64,000 bases of DNA, from positions 1,178,001 to 1,242,000 of the forward strand of contig CAVQCJ010000002.1 of the NCBI GenBank assembly GCA_963711005.1, in the 5' to 3' direction. This DNA comes from CAVQCJ01 sp963711005. Its GTDB lineage: Bacteria > Actinomycetota > Actinomycetes > Prado026. The notes beneath the pieces are model-generated. The model made no database searches. It was given only the letters and a program-made list of their open reading frames with translations, and had not been told where the DNA came from. A program made the position numbers and the translations under genes. The number at the start of each line of letters is the position of its first letter. Position 1 is the stretch's first letter. This document shows, piece after piece, positions 17,530 to 26,703 of this stretch.

Positions 17530-17765
17530 GGCCGTACACGAGGCTCGGCACCGACGCCATCAGGTCGACGAGCGACACGAACAGCGACTTGAGCCGGTTC
17601 GGGACGTACTGGCTGATGTACAGAGCCGCGAGCGTACGAAGTGGCCCACGATGGGGACCGTGCCCTCGAACGTGCGGTCGGACGTGCCCGCCCGGGGTCG
17701 ATCTCCCGCGGCACCTCCGGGCCCGGCGCAGGAGGCGGCGCGGAGGTGTCGATGACGACCGTCAT
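17530..17765 (-). pseudogene. pstC: degenerate pstC fragment (phosphate ABC permease)
   Basis: From the ATG at 17765 the minus strand reads MTVVIDTSAPPPAPGPEVP, a typical low-complexity PstC/PstA N-terminus. In another frame SDRTFEG follows, then ALYISQYVPNRLKSLFVSLV and DLMASVPSLVYGL, matching the PstC block ALFI-x-EYAPRR...DLLAAVPSVVYGLW. It then ends at the neighbouring gene. About 200 codons of the permease are missing and at least two frame changes are needed, so this is debris. Confidence 0.6.
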
Positions 17766-18340
17766 CGGCTCTGCTCCCTCCAGCCAGCCCGCAGACCCTG
17801 CAAGGACACCCCGCCACGACGTGGTGCAGGCAGCACATCCAAGCCAGGCGTCGAGGTGGCGGAGTCCTGGTGAACGTCCGACCAACGCTGGTCATCGGAA
17901 CCGCCAACCGGCCCGGCAACGCCACTGCGCAGGATCGACGGCCGCATGGTGCGCGAGCCCCACGGCATCACGGTCAGCGCGTCCCGCACCGACGCGTGCG
18001 GAGCCTGCTCGACGAACCGCACGCACGCCTCCTCGCAGCGGGGCCGGCGGTCGAACGCGTGCCCGGACCCGACGACGTCGCGGCTGTCCGCGCGCAGCCG
18101 CCACCCCCAGTGGCTGTGGTCCACGCGCATGACGGCCGGGACGAGCGAGGGCAGCTCGAGCAGCGTCCTGGCCAGACCGGCGCGGCACAGGTCCACGTCC
18201 GGGTACGCCAAGCAGCTGCGCCCCAGCTCGCGGTTGTTGGCGCCGAGCAGCCGCCACCGGACCCCACCCGACGAGGGCGACGAGTACAGGTGGAAGAACA
18301 GCCCGTGGTGGCGGTCCGGGAGGTCAGCCGAAGCGGCCAT
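17762..18340 (-). CDS. YegP/DUF1508-like two-repeat protein
   Basis: A 192-residue protein with two copies of a short beta-hairpin motif of the YegP/HVO_2922 (DUF1508) type. The first is FHLYSSPSSGGVRWRLLGAN with CRAGLARTL; the second is WGWRLRADSRDVVGSG with CEEACVRFV. The 70-residue tail is low-complexity and may be out of register or non-functional. The gene lies between pst fragments: its start overlaps the end of the pstB remnant by 17 nt and its stop overlaps the pstC remnant start by 4 nt. The function of the family is unknown. Confidence 0.5.
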   Translation of the reverse strand: MAASADLPDRHHGLFFHLYSSPSSGGVRWRLLGANNRELGRSCLAYPDVDLCRAGLARTLLELPSLVPAVMRVDHSHWGWRLRADSRDVVGSGHAFDRRPRCEEACVRFVEQAPHASVRDALTVMPWGSRTMRPSILRSGVAGPVGGSDDQRWSDVHQDSATSTPGLDVLPAPRRGGVSLQGLRAGWREQSR

Positions 18341-18575
18341 GCACGTAGTCCGCGGTCCGGGGGTCGTGCGGGTTCTCGAAGATCTGCGCCGTGGCCCCCG
18401 ACTCCACGATCCGCCCCGGCGTGCCCGCCTCGGACAGGAAGAACGCGCACTGCGAGGACACCCGCGCCGCCTGCTGCATGTTGTGCGTGACGATCACGAT
18501 CGTCACCTGGTCGGCCAGCTCGCCGATCGTCTCCTCGATCCGGCGGGTGCTGTCGAGCACGGACAGACCGGACAC
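18324..18575 (-). pseudogene. pstB: C-terminal fragment of pstB (phosphate ABC ATPase)
   Basis: The 83 codons correspond to the last third of PstB. STRRIEETIGELADQVTIVI leads into the H-loop THNMQQAARVSSQCAFFL, then GTPGRIVESGATAQIFENP and the typical end DPRTADYVHGRFG. The Walker A, signature and Walker B motifs are absent and the sequence upstream is not PstB, so the gene is truncated at its 5' end and cannot hydrolyse ATP. Confidence 0.85.
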
Positions 18576-18851
18576 GGCGGTGCTCCTCGAGGGGGCGGCG
18601 GGTGCGCTCCTGCGACAGGAGCGGTGACCGGAACCTAGGGGCGCGCGTCAGCCCGCAGGTGAACGGCGGGCATCGGGCCGGCGACCATCGGCGGTCGAAG
18701 CCGGTCCGTCGTCCACAGCCCCCACCCGAAACATACGGTCGGTGGGACGGCGGGTGGGGGACGGGCCAGGGTCCGCCTCAGGGTGATCCCCGATCCGGCG
18801 GCGCCACCGGGCTGGCATGGTGTACGGCATGGATCTCACGACGGTGCACCC

Positions 18852-19808
18852 ATGATCGAGGTAGTCGGCCTGTCCAAGCGGTACGGCGACGTGCTGGCGG
18901 TCGACGACCTGTCCTTCTCGGTCGAGCCCGGTCGGGTGACCGGCTTCCTGGGCCCCAACGGCGCCGGCAAGTCGACGACGATGCGCGCCATCGTCGGGCT
19001 CGACCGCCCCAACGCCGGGACCGTCCGCATCGACGGTCACCGCTACTCCGACGACCGCGCCCCCCTGCAGCGCGTCGGCGCGCTGCTGGAGGCGAAGGCC
19101 GTGCACCCGGGCCGCAGCGCGTACAACCACCTGCTCTTCATGGCCCAGTCGAACGGCATCCCGCGCAAACGCGTGGGCGAGGTGCTCGCGCTGGTCGGGC
19201 TGGACAGCGTCGCGAAGAAGCGGACGAAGACGTACTCCCTCGGCATGGGCCAGCGCGTCGGCATCGCCTGCGCCCTGCTCGGCGACCCCGGTGTGCTGCT
19301 GCTGGACGAGCCGGTCAACGGCCTGGACCCGGAGGGGATCATCTGGGTCCGCAACCTGCTCAAGGCGCTCGCCGCCGAGGGCCGCGCAGTGCTGGTGTCC
19401 AGCCACCTCATGGCCGAGATGGCGCTGACCGCCGACCACCTCGTCGTCATCGGCCGCGGCCGGCTGATCGCGGACACCACGGTCGCCGAGTTCGTCGAGC
19501 AGGCCGGGCAGCGGTCCGTGCTGGTGCGCACGCCGGACGGCACCGCCCTGCGCGCGGCGCTCGAGCAGCACGGCGCCGCCGTCACCGCGTCGGACGACGG
19601 AGGGCTGCTCGTCACCGGCCTGGAGGCGCCGGCCATCGGGCAGGCGGCCGCCGATACCGGCACCGTGCTCCACGAGCTGACCCCGCAACGCGCCTCGCTC
19701 GAGGAGGCGTTCATGGAGCTGACCCGCGACAGCGTCGAGTACCACGCCGAGACCGCGCCGACCACGCCCACCACGCCCGGTGGCGTGCCGTCCTACGAGG
19801 GAGCCTGA
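18852..19808 (+). CDS. ABC transporter ATP-binding protein
   Basis: A 318-residue ATPase. Walker A GPNGAGKST is at 34-42, the signature reads YSLGMGQRVG (LGMGQR form typical of DrrA/CcmA-like exporters), Walker B with D-loop is VLLLDEPVNGLDPEG and the switch His is in VSSHLMAEM. The C-terminal 90 residues form an accessory domain as in DrrA-like proteins. The ATG at 18852 (MIEVVGLSKRYGD) is chosen because the ABC domain starts there. With the following permease it forms an ABC-2 type exporter. The substrate is unknown. Confidence 0.9.
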   Translation: MIEVVGLSKRYGDVLAVDDLSFSVEPGRVTGFLGPNGAGKSTTMRAIVGLDRPNAGTVRIDGHRYSDDRAPLQRVGALLEAKAVHPGRSAYNHLLFMAQSNGIPRKRVGEVLALVGLDSVAKKRTKTYSLGMGQRVGIACALLGDPGVLLLDEPVNGLDPEGIIWVRNLLKALAAEGRAVLVSSHLMAEMALTADHLVVIGRGRLIADTTVAEFVEQAGQRSVLVRTPDGTALRAALEQHGAAVTASDDGGLLVTGLEAPAIGQAAADTGTVLHELTPQRASLEEAFMELTRDSVEYHAETAPTTPTTPGGVPSYEGA

Positions 19809-19809
19809 C

Positions 19810-20634
19810 ATGTCGGCCACCACCGCGTCCCCGGCAGCCGCACCCGTCCGCGCGCACAAGGTCGGCCCGACCGGCCAGTTCGCCCGCGTGCTCACGTCCG
19901 AGTGGACCAAGCTGCGCACGGTGCGTTCCACCGTGTGGACGCTGGTGTTCACGCTGCTGGTCTGCATCGGCCTGCCGGTGCTGATCTCGACCGCGATCAT
20001 CAACCAGCCCGCGGGCGACTTCAACCGGTCAGACGCCGCCGGCTTCAGCCTCTTCGGGGTCTTCCTCGGTCAGCTGATCGTCGGCTCGCTCGGCGTGCTC
20101 GTCATGAGCGCCGAGTACTCGACGGGCACGATCAGGGCGACCCTGTCGGCCACCCCGCAACGGTTGCTGATGCTCGTCGCGAAGACCCTGACGTTCGCGG
20201 TCATCATCGCCGTCGTCTCGTTCGTGACCACGTTCGTGGCGTTCTTCTCGGTGCAGGCCATCCTGAACACCCATGACCTCGGGGTCACCCTCGGCGAGGG
20301 CTCCTCGCTGCGGATGGTGATCGGCGGCGCGCTGTACCTGACCATCGTCGGGCTGCTCGGGCTCGGCATCGGCACGATCCTGCGGCACAGCGCTGCCGGG
20401 ATCAGCACGGTCCTCGGCCTGCTGTTCGTCCTGCCAATCCTGGCGAGCTTCCTGCCGCACAGCTGGCAGGAGCACATCGTCAAGTACCTGCCGGGACAGG
20501 CGGGACAGGCGATCTTCCAGGACCACCCGGACCCGGTGACGCTCGCGCCCTGGACCGGGCTCGCCGTGTTCGCCGGGTACGCGCTGCTCGCGCTGGTCAT
20601 CGGCGGGGTGCTGCTGCGCCGTCGCGACGCCTGA
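19810..20634 (+). CDS. ABC-2 type transporter permease
   Basis: A 274-residue membrane protein with about six TM spans. The N-terminal cytoplasmic segment contains the family start LTSEWTKLRTVRSTVW, then TM1 (TLVFTLLVCIGLPVLI). MSAEYSTGTIRATLSATPQR is the typical cytoplasmic loop after TM2. Later spans are around AVIIAVVSFVTTFVAFF, YLTIVGLLGLGIGTIL, VLGLLFVLPILASFL and YALLALVIGGVLL. It starts one base after the ATPase gene stop and is its partner. Confidence 0.9.
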   Translation: MSATTASPAAAPVRAHKVGPTGQFARVLTSEWTKLRTVRSTVWTLVFTLLVCIGLPVLISTAIINQPAGDFNRSDAAGFSLFGVFLGQLIVGSLGVLVMSAEYSTGTIRATLSATPQRLLMLVAKTLTFAVIIAVVSFVTTFVAFFSVQAILNTHDLGVTLGEGSSLRMVIGGALYLTIVGLLGLGIGTILRHSAAGISTVLGLLFVLPILASFLPHSWQEHIVKYLPGQAGQAIFQDHPDPVTLAPWTGLAVFAGYALLALVIGGVLLRRRDA

Positions 20635-20690
20635 CCCTGCTCCGGACGCCGGTTCTACGGACGGCGGTCTGGCCGGCCGATACCTCTGGC

Positions 20691-21509
20691 ATGGCCGCCG
20701 CCCGTCCGCTCGGTCGCACGGGCGCGCTCGTCATCGTCACCGTGGCCTCGGTCGCACTGGCGGCCTGCGGCCGCGGGCCGGCGCCGGGCAGCGCTGCCCG
20801 CGACCCGGTCGTGCCGTCCGTCCCGTCCGGAGTGGTGAGCGGGCCGGCCGTGCCGACGGCGGGCGCGTCGCTGCCGTCCGGACTGCCCAGCGACCCGGGG
20901 GCAGCCGACCCGGTCACCCCGCTGCCGGCCGGCAGCACCCTTTCGCCGGAGGCGGCCGCAGGAGACCTGGACACGGTGATCCTCGCCGCTGGGGTCCGCC
21001 AGCACCTGCGGTGCGCCGGCACCGGCGCGCCGACTGTGGTCGTCGTCCCCGGGCTCGGGGTCGCCGCTGCAGACTGGTCGGCACCCGTCGACACGCTCGC
21101 GCAGCGCACCCGGACCTGCGTCTACGAGCGGCCCGGGCTCGGCCTGTCACCCGCACGGACCAGCCCGCTCCAGGTGGTCGACGCCGGGGTCAACGCCCGG
21201 GAGCTGGCGACGCTGCTGTCCGTCGCCGGGCAACAGGGCCCCTTCACCCTCGTCGGCCAGGGCTACGGAGCCCTGGTCGCCCGGGCGTTCACCCGCCTCT
21301 ACCCCGCGAGCGTGCGGTCGCTGGTCCTGGCCGGGACGGCGCCGGCCCGGACCGCCACGCAGGTGTTCTGGACCGAGGCGGGCCACCGCGTCGACATCGC
21401 GGCGAGCCTGCGCACGGCGGGCCGGACGCCGACCGGTACCGCATCGCTCGACGTCGTGGTGCTGCGCACCGACGACCCGGCTTCGGTGACCGCCGCCGTG
21501 CCGACCTGA
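20691..21509 (+). CDS. alpha/beta-hydrolase-like lipoprotein lacking the Ser nucleophile
   Basis: A 272-residue lipoprotein. A signal peptide with lipobox LAAC (Cys26) is followed by a Pro/Ser-rich linker to about residue 95, then an alpha/beta hydrolase fold (VVVVPGLGVAAADWS, CVYERPGLGLSPA). The nucleophile elbow reads FTLVGQGYGALVARAF: the G-x-S-x-G serine is replaced by Gly. The chain also ends early, without a clear catalytic His. It is therefore probably a binding or scaffold pseudoenzyme, or a decaying enzyme. Confidence 0.75.
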   Translation: MAAARPLGRTGALVIVTVASVALAACGRGPAPGSAARDPVVPSVPSGVVSGPAVPTAGASLPSGLPSDPGAADPVTPLPAGSTLSPEAAAGDLDTVILAAGVRQHLRCAGTGAPTVVVVPGLGVAAADWSAPVDTLAQRTRTCVYERPGLGLSPARTSPLQVVDAGVNARELATLLSVAGQQGPFTLVGQGYGALVARAFTRLYPASVRSLVLAGTAPARTATQVFWTEAGHRVDIAASLRTAGRTPTGTASLDVVVLRTDDPASVTAAVPT

Positions 21510-21518
21510 CCGGCCCGG

Positions 21519-23012
21519 TCACCCGGCGGGGACCGATGTCCTGGCGGCCAGGGCGTCGACGTCGAGCTCGTGCACCTGGCGCGGGATCACCAGCACCGCG
21601 GCGGCCAGGAGCAGCGCCACCACGATGAGCCCGAGGAACACATCGTGCGTCGCGTCGAAGACCGCGGCCGGCGACAGGTGCCCGCCCTCGCCGGCGGCCG
21701 GCGGCGCGGTCCCGGAGCTGGCCGCGTACGCCGCGTTCGCGATCGCTCCGAAGACGGCGACCCCGACGGCGCTCCCCATCGAGCGGCTGAACATGTTCGT
21801 CGCGGTCACCACGCCGCGGTGCCGCCAGCCCACCACCGACTGCACGGCGACCAGCGACGGGACGTTCGTGAGGCCGAGCCCGACGCCGACGACGAAGCAC
21901 GCCGCGGCCACCTCCCACACGAACGAGGTCGGGTGCAGAAGGGCGCACAGCACCGTCCCGGCCAGCACGACCGCGGAGCCGATGAGTGCGGTGTCGCGGA
22001 AGCCCAGCCTGATGTAGACGCGGCCGGCGCAGGCGGCCGCGATCGGCCATCCGATGGTCAGCGCGGCCAGGGCGAGACCGGCCACCAGCGCACCCGTGCC
22101 GAGCACCTCCTGGACGTACGTCGGGACGTACGAGCTCAGCACGATCAGCAGCGCGCCCACGCCCGCGGCGGTCAGGTTGCCGCCGACCAGCACCCGGGGG
22201 CGGAACACCCACAGGGGCAGGACGGGTTCGGTCGCCCGCCTCTCCACCAGCACGAACCCGACGAGCAGCACGGAGCCGACGCCGAACACCGTTGCGCTCG
22301 GCCAGGAGGTCCAGCTCCAGGACACCCCGCCCTCCAGCAGGCCGAGGATGACCAGCGAGCAGCCGGCGGTGAGCGTGACCGCTCCGGCGACGTCGATCGC
22401 GTGCCGGGTGCGGGTCACCTGCTCGGAGAAGTGGCGGGCCAGCATCCAGACCGCGAGCGCGCCGATCGGCAGGTTCACGAAGAAGATCCAGCGCCAGGTC
22501 AGGTACTGGGCGAAGAGCCCGCCCAGCGTCGGCCCGACCACGGACGAGATGCCCCAGACGCTCGCGATGTACCCCTGCACCTTGGCTCGCTCGGCGACGC
22601 TGTACTGGTCGCCGACGATCGTCGTCGTCATCGGCAGGACCGCGCCGGCGCCGATGCCCTGCAGCCCGCGGAACACGATCAGCGTCGGCATGCTCCAGGC
22701 GACGCCGCACAGCACCGAGCCGAGCAGGAAGACGCCGATCCCGAAGAAGAGCACCGGCCGCCGACCCCGCAGGTCGGCGAACTTGCCGTACAGCGGCACG
22801 GTGACGGCCTGGGTGAGCAGGTAGATCGAGAACAGCCACGGGAACTGGTTGAAGCCACCCAGCTGGCGGACGATGGACGGCACCGCGGTCGCGATGATCG
22901 TGCTGTCCAGGGCGACCAGCGCCACCGACAGCATGAGAGCGATCAGGACCGGACCGCGGCCCGAGCGCAGCCCGACACCCGCCGTAGTCGCCCGGGTGGG
23001 TGTCGAAGTCAC
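21519..23012 (-). CDS. MFS multidrug exporter, DHA2 (EmrB/QacA) type
   Basis: A 497-residue proton-driven exporter with about 14 TM spans. ALDSTIIATAVPSIVRQLGG (TM1, motif D1) and the cytoplasmic loop motif A GKFADLRGRRPV are present. RGLQGIGAGAVLP (TM4) and SVVGPTLGGLFAQ with WRWIFFVNLP (motif C and after) are diagnostic of DHA2 exporters. Likely exports a hydrophobic drug or metabolite. The start is a GTG at 23012. It is divergent from the exported peptidase gene by 51 nt; no TetR-type regulator is adjacent. Confidence 0.92.
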   Translation of the reverse strand: MTSTPTRATTAGVGLRSGRGPVLIALMLSVALVALDSTIIATAVPSIVRQLGGFNQFPWLFSIYLLTQAVTVPLYGKFADLRGRRPVLFFGIGVFLLGSVLCGVAWSMPTLIVFRGLQGIGAGAVLPMTTTIVGDQYSVAERAKVQGYIASVWGISSVVGPTLGGLFAQYLTWRWIFFVNLPIGALAVWMLARHFSEQVTRTRHAIDVAGAVTLTAGCSLVILGLLEGGVSWSWTSWPSATVFGVGSVLLVGFVLVERRATEPVLPLWVFRPRVLVGGNLTAAGVGALLIVLSSYVPTYVQEVLGTGALVAGLALAALTIGWPIAAACAGRVYIRLGFRDTALIGSAVVLAGTVLCALLHPTSFVWEVAAACFVVGVGLGLTNVPSLVAVQSVVGWRHRGVVTATNMFSRSMGSAVGVAVFGAIANAAYAASSGTAPPAAGEGGHLSPAAVFDATHDVFLGLIVVALLLAAAVLVIPRQVHELDVDALAARTSVPAG

Positions 23013-23063
23013 CCCTCCATCCTGCCCCGCCTGCTGACAGCATGCTTTCGGGAGGGGGTCGTC

Positions 23064-25094
23064 ATGAACCTCGCAGTCCGCCGGCTGGTGCTGGCGCCGG
23101 CCGTGGCCGGGCTGGTCGCGGCAGGGCTGGCCGTGCTCGGCGCCCCGACCACGACCGCTTCAGCCGCCGACGGCCTTCGGGTCGGGGCCGCCGCCCTGCA
23201 CAGCTGCGACCTCGGCGTCGCCCCGGCTGCGGCCTGGTGCGGCAGCGTCCGGGTGCCGCTCGACTACGCCGACACCACCAGCGGGACCATCACCGTCGGG
23301 TTCGGCTGGGTGCCCGCCGCCGGGCGCTCGGTGGGGACCGTCGCCGCGATGGAGGGCGGGCCCGGCTACCCGTCCACCGGCACCACCCCGGACTTCCTCG
23401 CGATGCTCGGGCCGCTGCACGCCGACCACGACCTGCTCGTGGTGGACGCGCGCGGGACCGGGCGGTCGACGCTGCTCGACTGCGCGCCGCTCCAGTCGTA
23501 CACGGGGAGCACGGCGACCGACCACTTCCGCTCGCTGGTGCGCGCGTGCGCCGACCAGCTGGACCACACATGGCGGCACACCGACGGGACCTGGGTGCAC
23601 GCGGCGGACCTGTTCGGCACCGCGAACATCGCGCGCGACCTCGCCGGCGTGATCGGACGCCTCGGGCTGGGACGCGTCGACCTGTACGGCGACTCGTACG
23701 GGAGCTGGTTCGCGCAGGTGTTCAGCGCGCGCTACCCGGTGCTGCTGCGCTCGGTGACGCTCGACTCGTCGTACGAGGTGCGCGACCTCGACCCGTGGTA
23801 CCTCACATCGGTCCAGACCGCACGCACCGCGTTCGACGCCGCGTGCGCGCGGAGCGTGGACTGTACCGCCCAGGCCCCGGGGTCGGTGTGGGACCGGATC
23901 GGCGGGCTCGCGACGTACCTGCGCGCGCACCCGGTTTCCGGGTGGACGACCGGGACCGACGCGGCACCGGAGCACGTCACGGTCGACATCCGCGCGCTCG
24001 TCGACCTGGTCAACGACGCCGGCTACGACTACGCGCAGTACCGCACGCTGGACGCAGCCGGCCGGGCCCTGCTCGAGCACGGCGACGCGAAGCCACTGCT
24101 GCGCCAGTGGGCCCAGGACCTCGGCTGGGACGACGGCGACTACTACGGCCCGGTCGACGTCTACACCGACGGGATCTACTACGCGGTCGCGTGCACCGAC
24201 TACCCGCAGCTGTTCGACATGCACTCCACACCGGCCATCCGCCGCACCCAGCTGGCCGCGGCGGTCGCCGCGCTGCCGGCAGGCACGTTCGCCCCGTTCA
24301 GCACCGCGGAGTGGCTGCAGGTGAACCAGTACACCGAGGCGTACACAGCCTGTCTGGACTGGCCCTCCCCGGTGCACGACGACCCGCCGCTGCCGTCAGC
24401 CACTGCACCGCTCGACCCGGGCGGCGTACCGGTGCTGCTGCTGAACGGCGACCTGGACTCGTTGACGCCGGCGACGGGCGGGGCGCACGTCGCCGCGCAG
24501 ATCGGACCGGCCGCGCGTGCTGTCGTGGCGCCCAACATGGTCCACCTGGTGGCGCTCGACGACCGGTACGGGTGCGGCTCTTCGATCTACCGGCAGTTCG
24601 TGGCCCGGCCGGAGCGGTTGCGGTCCCTGGACGTCTCCTGCCTGCCGTCGATCCCCGAGGTGCACGTCGTCGGCTCGTACGCCTCGACCGTTCAGCAGGT
24701 GTTCCCGGCGGGCCCGGCGACGGCGGGCGGTACCGCGCGGGAGCGACGGCTGGCGGCAGTCGCGGTCGCGGCCGCCGGGGACGCGGCGTTCCGCTACACG
24801 TATGTCGACGCGTACGCCGACCGCGGGATGCGCGGCGGCAGCACCGGCTACCGACCGGGTCCGCAGGGCGTGTGGATCAGGGCCACCCTGCGGCACTACC
24901 GGTGGGTGGGCGACGCAACTGTCGACGGCATCGTCAGCGTCCGCTCCGACGGGCTGGCCGCGCACGGCACCCTGACCGTGGCCGACGGCGCGGGCCAGCC
25001 GGTCGTCGTCGTGCTGACGTGGACCACCACCGGCCCGCACGCGACCGCGACGGCTCGGGTCGGAGCCGTGACGTTCACGCTGCCGGCGCCGTGA
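23064..25094 (+). CDS. secreted alpha/beta hydrolase, tripeptidyl-aminopeptidase (S33/TAP) type
   Basis: A 676-residue exported enzyme. The signal peptide MNLAVRRLVLAPAVAGLVAA ends about residue 35 (ASA-ADGL). MEGGPGYPSTGT is the oxyanion-region motif. The nucleophile Ser lies in VDLYGDSYGSWFAQVF (about residue 211), the acid Asp in LLNGDLDSLTP and the His in PNMVHLVALDD. CTDYPQLF and paired Cys suit the secreted TAP family. The C-terminal 140 residues form an extra beta-rich domain. The ATG at 23064 follows a strong GGAGGGGG site. Likely releases short peptides or cleaves an ester outside the cell. Confidence 0.87.
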   Translation: MNLAVRRLVLAPAVAGLVAAGLAVLGAPTTTASAADGLRVGAAALHSCDLGVAPAAAWCGSVRVPLDYADTTSGTITVGFGWVPAAGRSVGTVAAMEGGPGYPSTGTTPDFLAMLGPLHADHDLLVVDARGTGRSTLLDCAPLQSYTGSTATDHFRSLVRACADQLDHTWRHTDGTWVHAADLFGTANIARDLAGVIGRLGLGRVDLYGDSYGSWFAQVFSARYPVLLRSVTLDSSYEVRDLDPWYLTSVQTARTAFDAACARSVDCTAQAPGSVWDRIGGLATYLRAHPVSGWTTGTDAAPEHVTVDIRALVDLVNDAGYDYAQYRTLDAAGRALLEHGDAKPLLRQWAQDLGWDDGDYYGPVDVYTDGIYYAVACTDYPQLFDMHSTPAIRRTQLAAAVAALPAGTFAPFSTAEWLQVNQYTEAYTACLDWPSPVHDDPPLPSATAPLDPGGVPVLLLNGDLDSLTPATGGAHVAAQIGPAARAVVAPNMVHLVALDDRYGCGSSIYRQFVARPERLRSLDVSCLPSIPEVHVVGSYASTVQQVFPAGPATAGGTARERRLAAVAVAAAGDAAFRYTYVDAYADRGMRGGSTGYRPGPQGVWIRATLRHYRWVGDATVDGIVSVRSDGLAAHGTLTVADGAGQPVVVVLTWTTTGPHATATARVGAVTFTLPAP

Positions 25095-25104
25095 CCGCCC
25101 AACG

Positions 25105-26364
25105 ATGACCAACTGGGCCGGCAACGTCGCCTTCGGCGCGGCCGAGGTGCGCCGGCCCGCCACCGTGGCTCAGGTGCGCGAGCTCGTGACGTCGCGCCGG
25201 CACGTCCGGGTGCTCGGCGCCGGCCACTCGTTCAGCTCGCTCGCGGACACCGACGGTCTGCAGCTCTCGATGGCCGGCCTGCCACCACTCGTCGAGATCG
25301 ACACCGCACGCCGGCGGGCCCGGGTCGCGGCCGGGCTCCGCTACGGCGACATCGTCGAGCCGCTCGACGCGGCCGGGTTGGCGCTGCCGAACCTGGCCTC
25401 GCTCCCGCACCTGTCGGTGGCCGGCGCGGTGGCCACCGGCACGCACGGCTCCGGTCCCGGCAACCAGAACCTCGCGGCCGCGGTCTCCGGTCTCGAGCTG
25501 GTCACCGGGGACGGCGACCTGGTCGAGCTCCGCCGCGGTGGACCGGGCTTCGACGGCGCCGTCGTGTCGCTCGGCTGCGTCGGCGCCGTCGTGTTCGTGA
25601 CGCTCGACCTCGTGCCGAGTTTCGTCGTCCGCCAGGTGGTCTACGAGCAGGTGCCGCGCGCAGCCGTGGTGGCCGACCTGGCGGGCGTGCTCGGGCGGGC
25701 GTACAGCGTCAGCGTGTTCACCCGCTGGGACGCCGCGGCCGCAGACCAGGTCTGGGTCAAGGCGCGGGTCGGGTCGGACGTCGCCGACGCCGAGGCGTTC
25801 CCGGCGCAGTGGCTCGGCGGCCGGCTCGCGGACCGGCCGGTGCACATGATCGCCGGCGCGCCCGCCGAGCGCTGCACCGAGCAGCTCGGCGTCCCCGGAC
25901 CGTGGTACGACCGGCTGCCGCACTTCCGCCTCGACCACACGCCGAGCAGCGGCGACGAGCTGCAGACGGAGTACCTCCTCCCGGTGGCGCGCGGGGTCGA
26001 AGCGGTCGAGGCGGTCGAGGCGATGGCGCGGGCCGGACCGCTGCTGTCGTCCGTGCTGCAGGTGTCGGAGATCCGGACGGTCGCCGCCGACGAGCTGTGG
26101 CTCAGCCCGGCGTACCGGCAGGACTCGCTCGCCCTCCACTTCACCTGGGTCCGCGATGTCGCGCGGGTGCTGCCGGCGGTGCGCGCCGTCGAGGCGGCGC
26201 TGCTGCCGCTCGGCGCCCGGCCGCACTGGGGCAAGGTCTACGCCGCCGACCCCGCCGCCGTCGCAGCCCGCTACGAGCGGCTGCCCGACTTCGTCGCACT
26301 CGCGCAGTCCTTGGACCCCGCCGGCCGCTTCCGCAACGACTCCCTCTTCGAAACCTACGGTTGA
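25105..26364 (+). CDS. aldO: FAD-dependent alditol oxidase (VAO family)
   Basis: A 419-residue flavoenzyme, almost the length of Streptomyces AldO (418). The FAD attachment motif VLGAGHSFSSL is at 36-46, with His41 the likely covalent flavin ligand. SVAGAVATGTHGSG is the second FAD motif. The C-terminal ALO-type cap has GPWYDRLPHFRLDHTPSSGDELQTE and RPHWGKVYA, which match alditol oxidases. Such enzymes oxidise xylitol or sorbitol to the aldose with release of hydrogen peroxide. It follows the secreted peptidase by 10 nt and ends in a bidirectional hairpin. Confidence 0.88.
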   Translation: MTNWAGNVAFGAAEVRRPATVAQVRELVTSRRHVRVLGAGHSFSSLADTDGLQLSMAGLPPLVEIDTARRRARVAAGLRYGDIVEPLDAAGLALPNLASLPHLSVAGAVATGTHGSGPGNQNLAAAVSGLELVTGDGDLVELRRGGPGFDGAVVSLGCVGAVVFVTLDLVPSFVVRQVVYEQVPRAAVVADLAGVLGRAYSVSVFTRWDAAAADQVWVKARVGSDVADAEAFPAQWLGGRLADRPVHMIAGAPAERCTEQLGVPGPWYDRLPHFRLDHTPSSGDELQTEYLLPVARGVEAVEAVEAMARAGPLLSSVLQVSEIRTVAADELWLSPAYRQDSLALHFTWVRDVARVLPAVRAVEAALLPLGARPHWGKVYAADPAAVAARYERLPDFVALAQSLDPAGRFRNDSLFETYG

Positions 26365-26404
26365 GTACGCCGGTCCCGCTGCCCTACTGAACCGTAGGTT
26401 TCGA
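26348..26404. terminator. bidirectional hairpin between aldO and smr-like gene
   Basis: TCGAAACCTACGGTT at 26348-26362 is perfectly complementary to 26390-26404, giving a 15-bp stem with a 27-nt loop. The left arm overlaps the aldO stop codon and the right arm ends 8 nt before the stop of the convergent gene at 26412. Confidence 0.7.
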
Positions 26405-26411
26405 CGGGGGG

Positions 26412-26678
26412 CTACTTCCAGCGGAAGTGGACGAAGATGCGGCCCCAGTTGTCGGAGTCCTTCTCCACCCGGTGGTACAGCGCCTTGATGTCTTTGCGGT
26501 CGAGGAAGCGCAGCACGTGCTTCTTGAGAGCGCCGCTGCCCTTGCCGGGGATGATCTCGACCAGCTTGGCCTTCTTGGCCACGGCCTCGTCCATGATCGC
26601 CTGCAGCGCCCGGTCGATCTCGCCGCCGTGGTTGTAGATGTCGTGCAGGTCGAGCTTGAGCTTCACGGGGCCCATCAT
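26412..26678 (-). CDS. Smr domain protein
   Basis: An 88-residue stand-alone Smr (MutS2 C-terminal-like) domain. The LDLH motif is at residues 9-12 (KLKLDLHDIYN) and the TGRG-like motif appears as IIPGKGSGALKKHVLRFL. Related small Smr proteins are nucleases or RNA/DNA-binding proteins. The two ATGs at 26678 and 26675 are equivalent. It is divergent from the DUF2277 gene by 25 nt. Confidence 0.85.
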   Translation of the reverse strand: MMGPVKLKLDLHDIYNHGGEIDRALQAIMDEAVAKKAKLVEIIPGKGSGALKKHVLRFLDRKDIKALYHRVEKDSDNWGRIFVHFRWK

Positions 26679-26703
26679 TGCCGACGCTCGCTAGGGTCGA
26701 GGC

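Noticed and set aside
21570..23063. Plus-strand frame extending upstream from the exported peptidase
   Set aside because: It is antisense to the MFS exporter and reads as His/Arg/Asp-rich low-complexity sequence; the peptidase has its own RBS, ATG and signal peptide at 23064.
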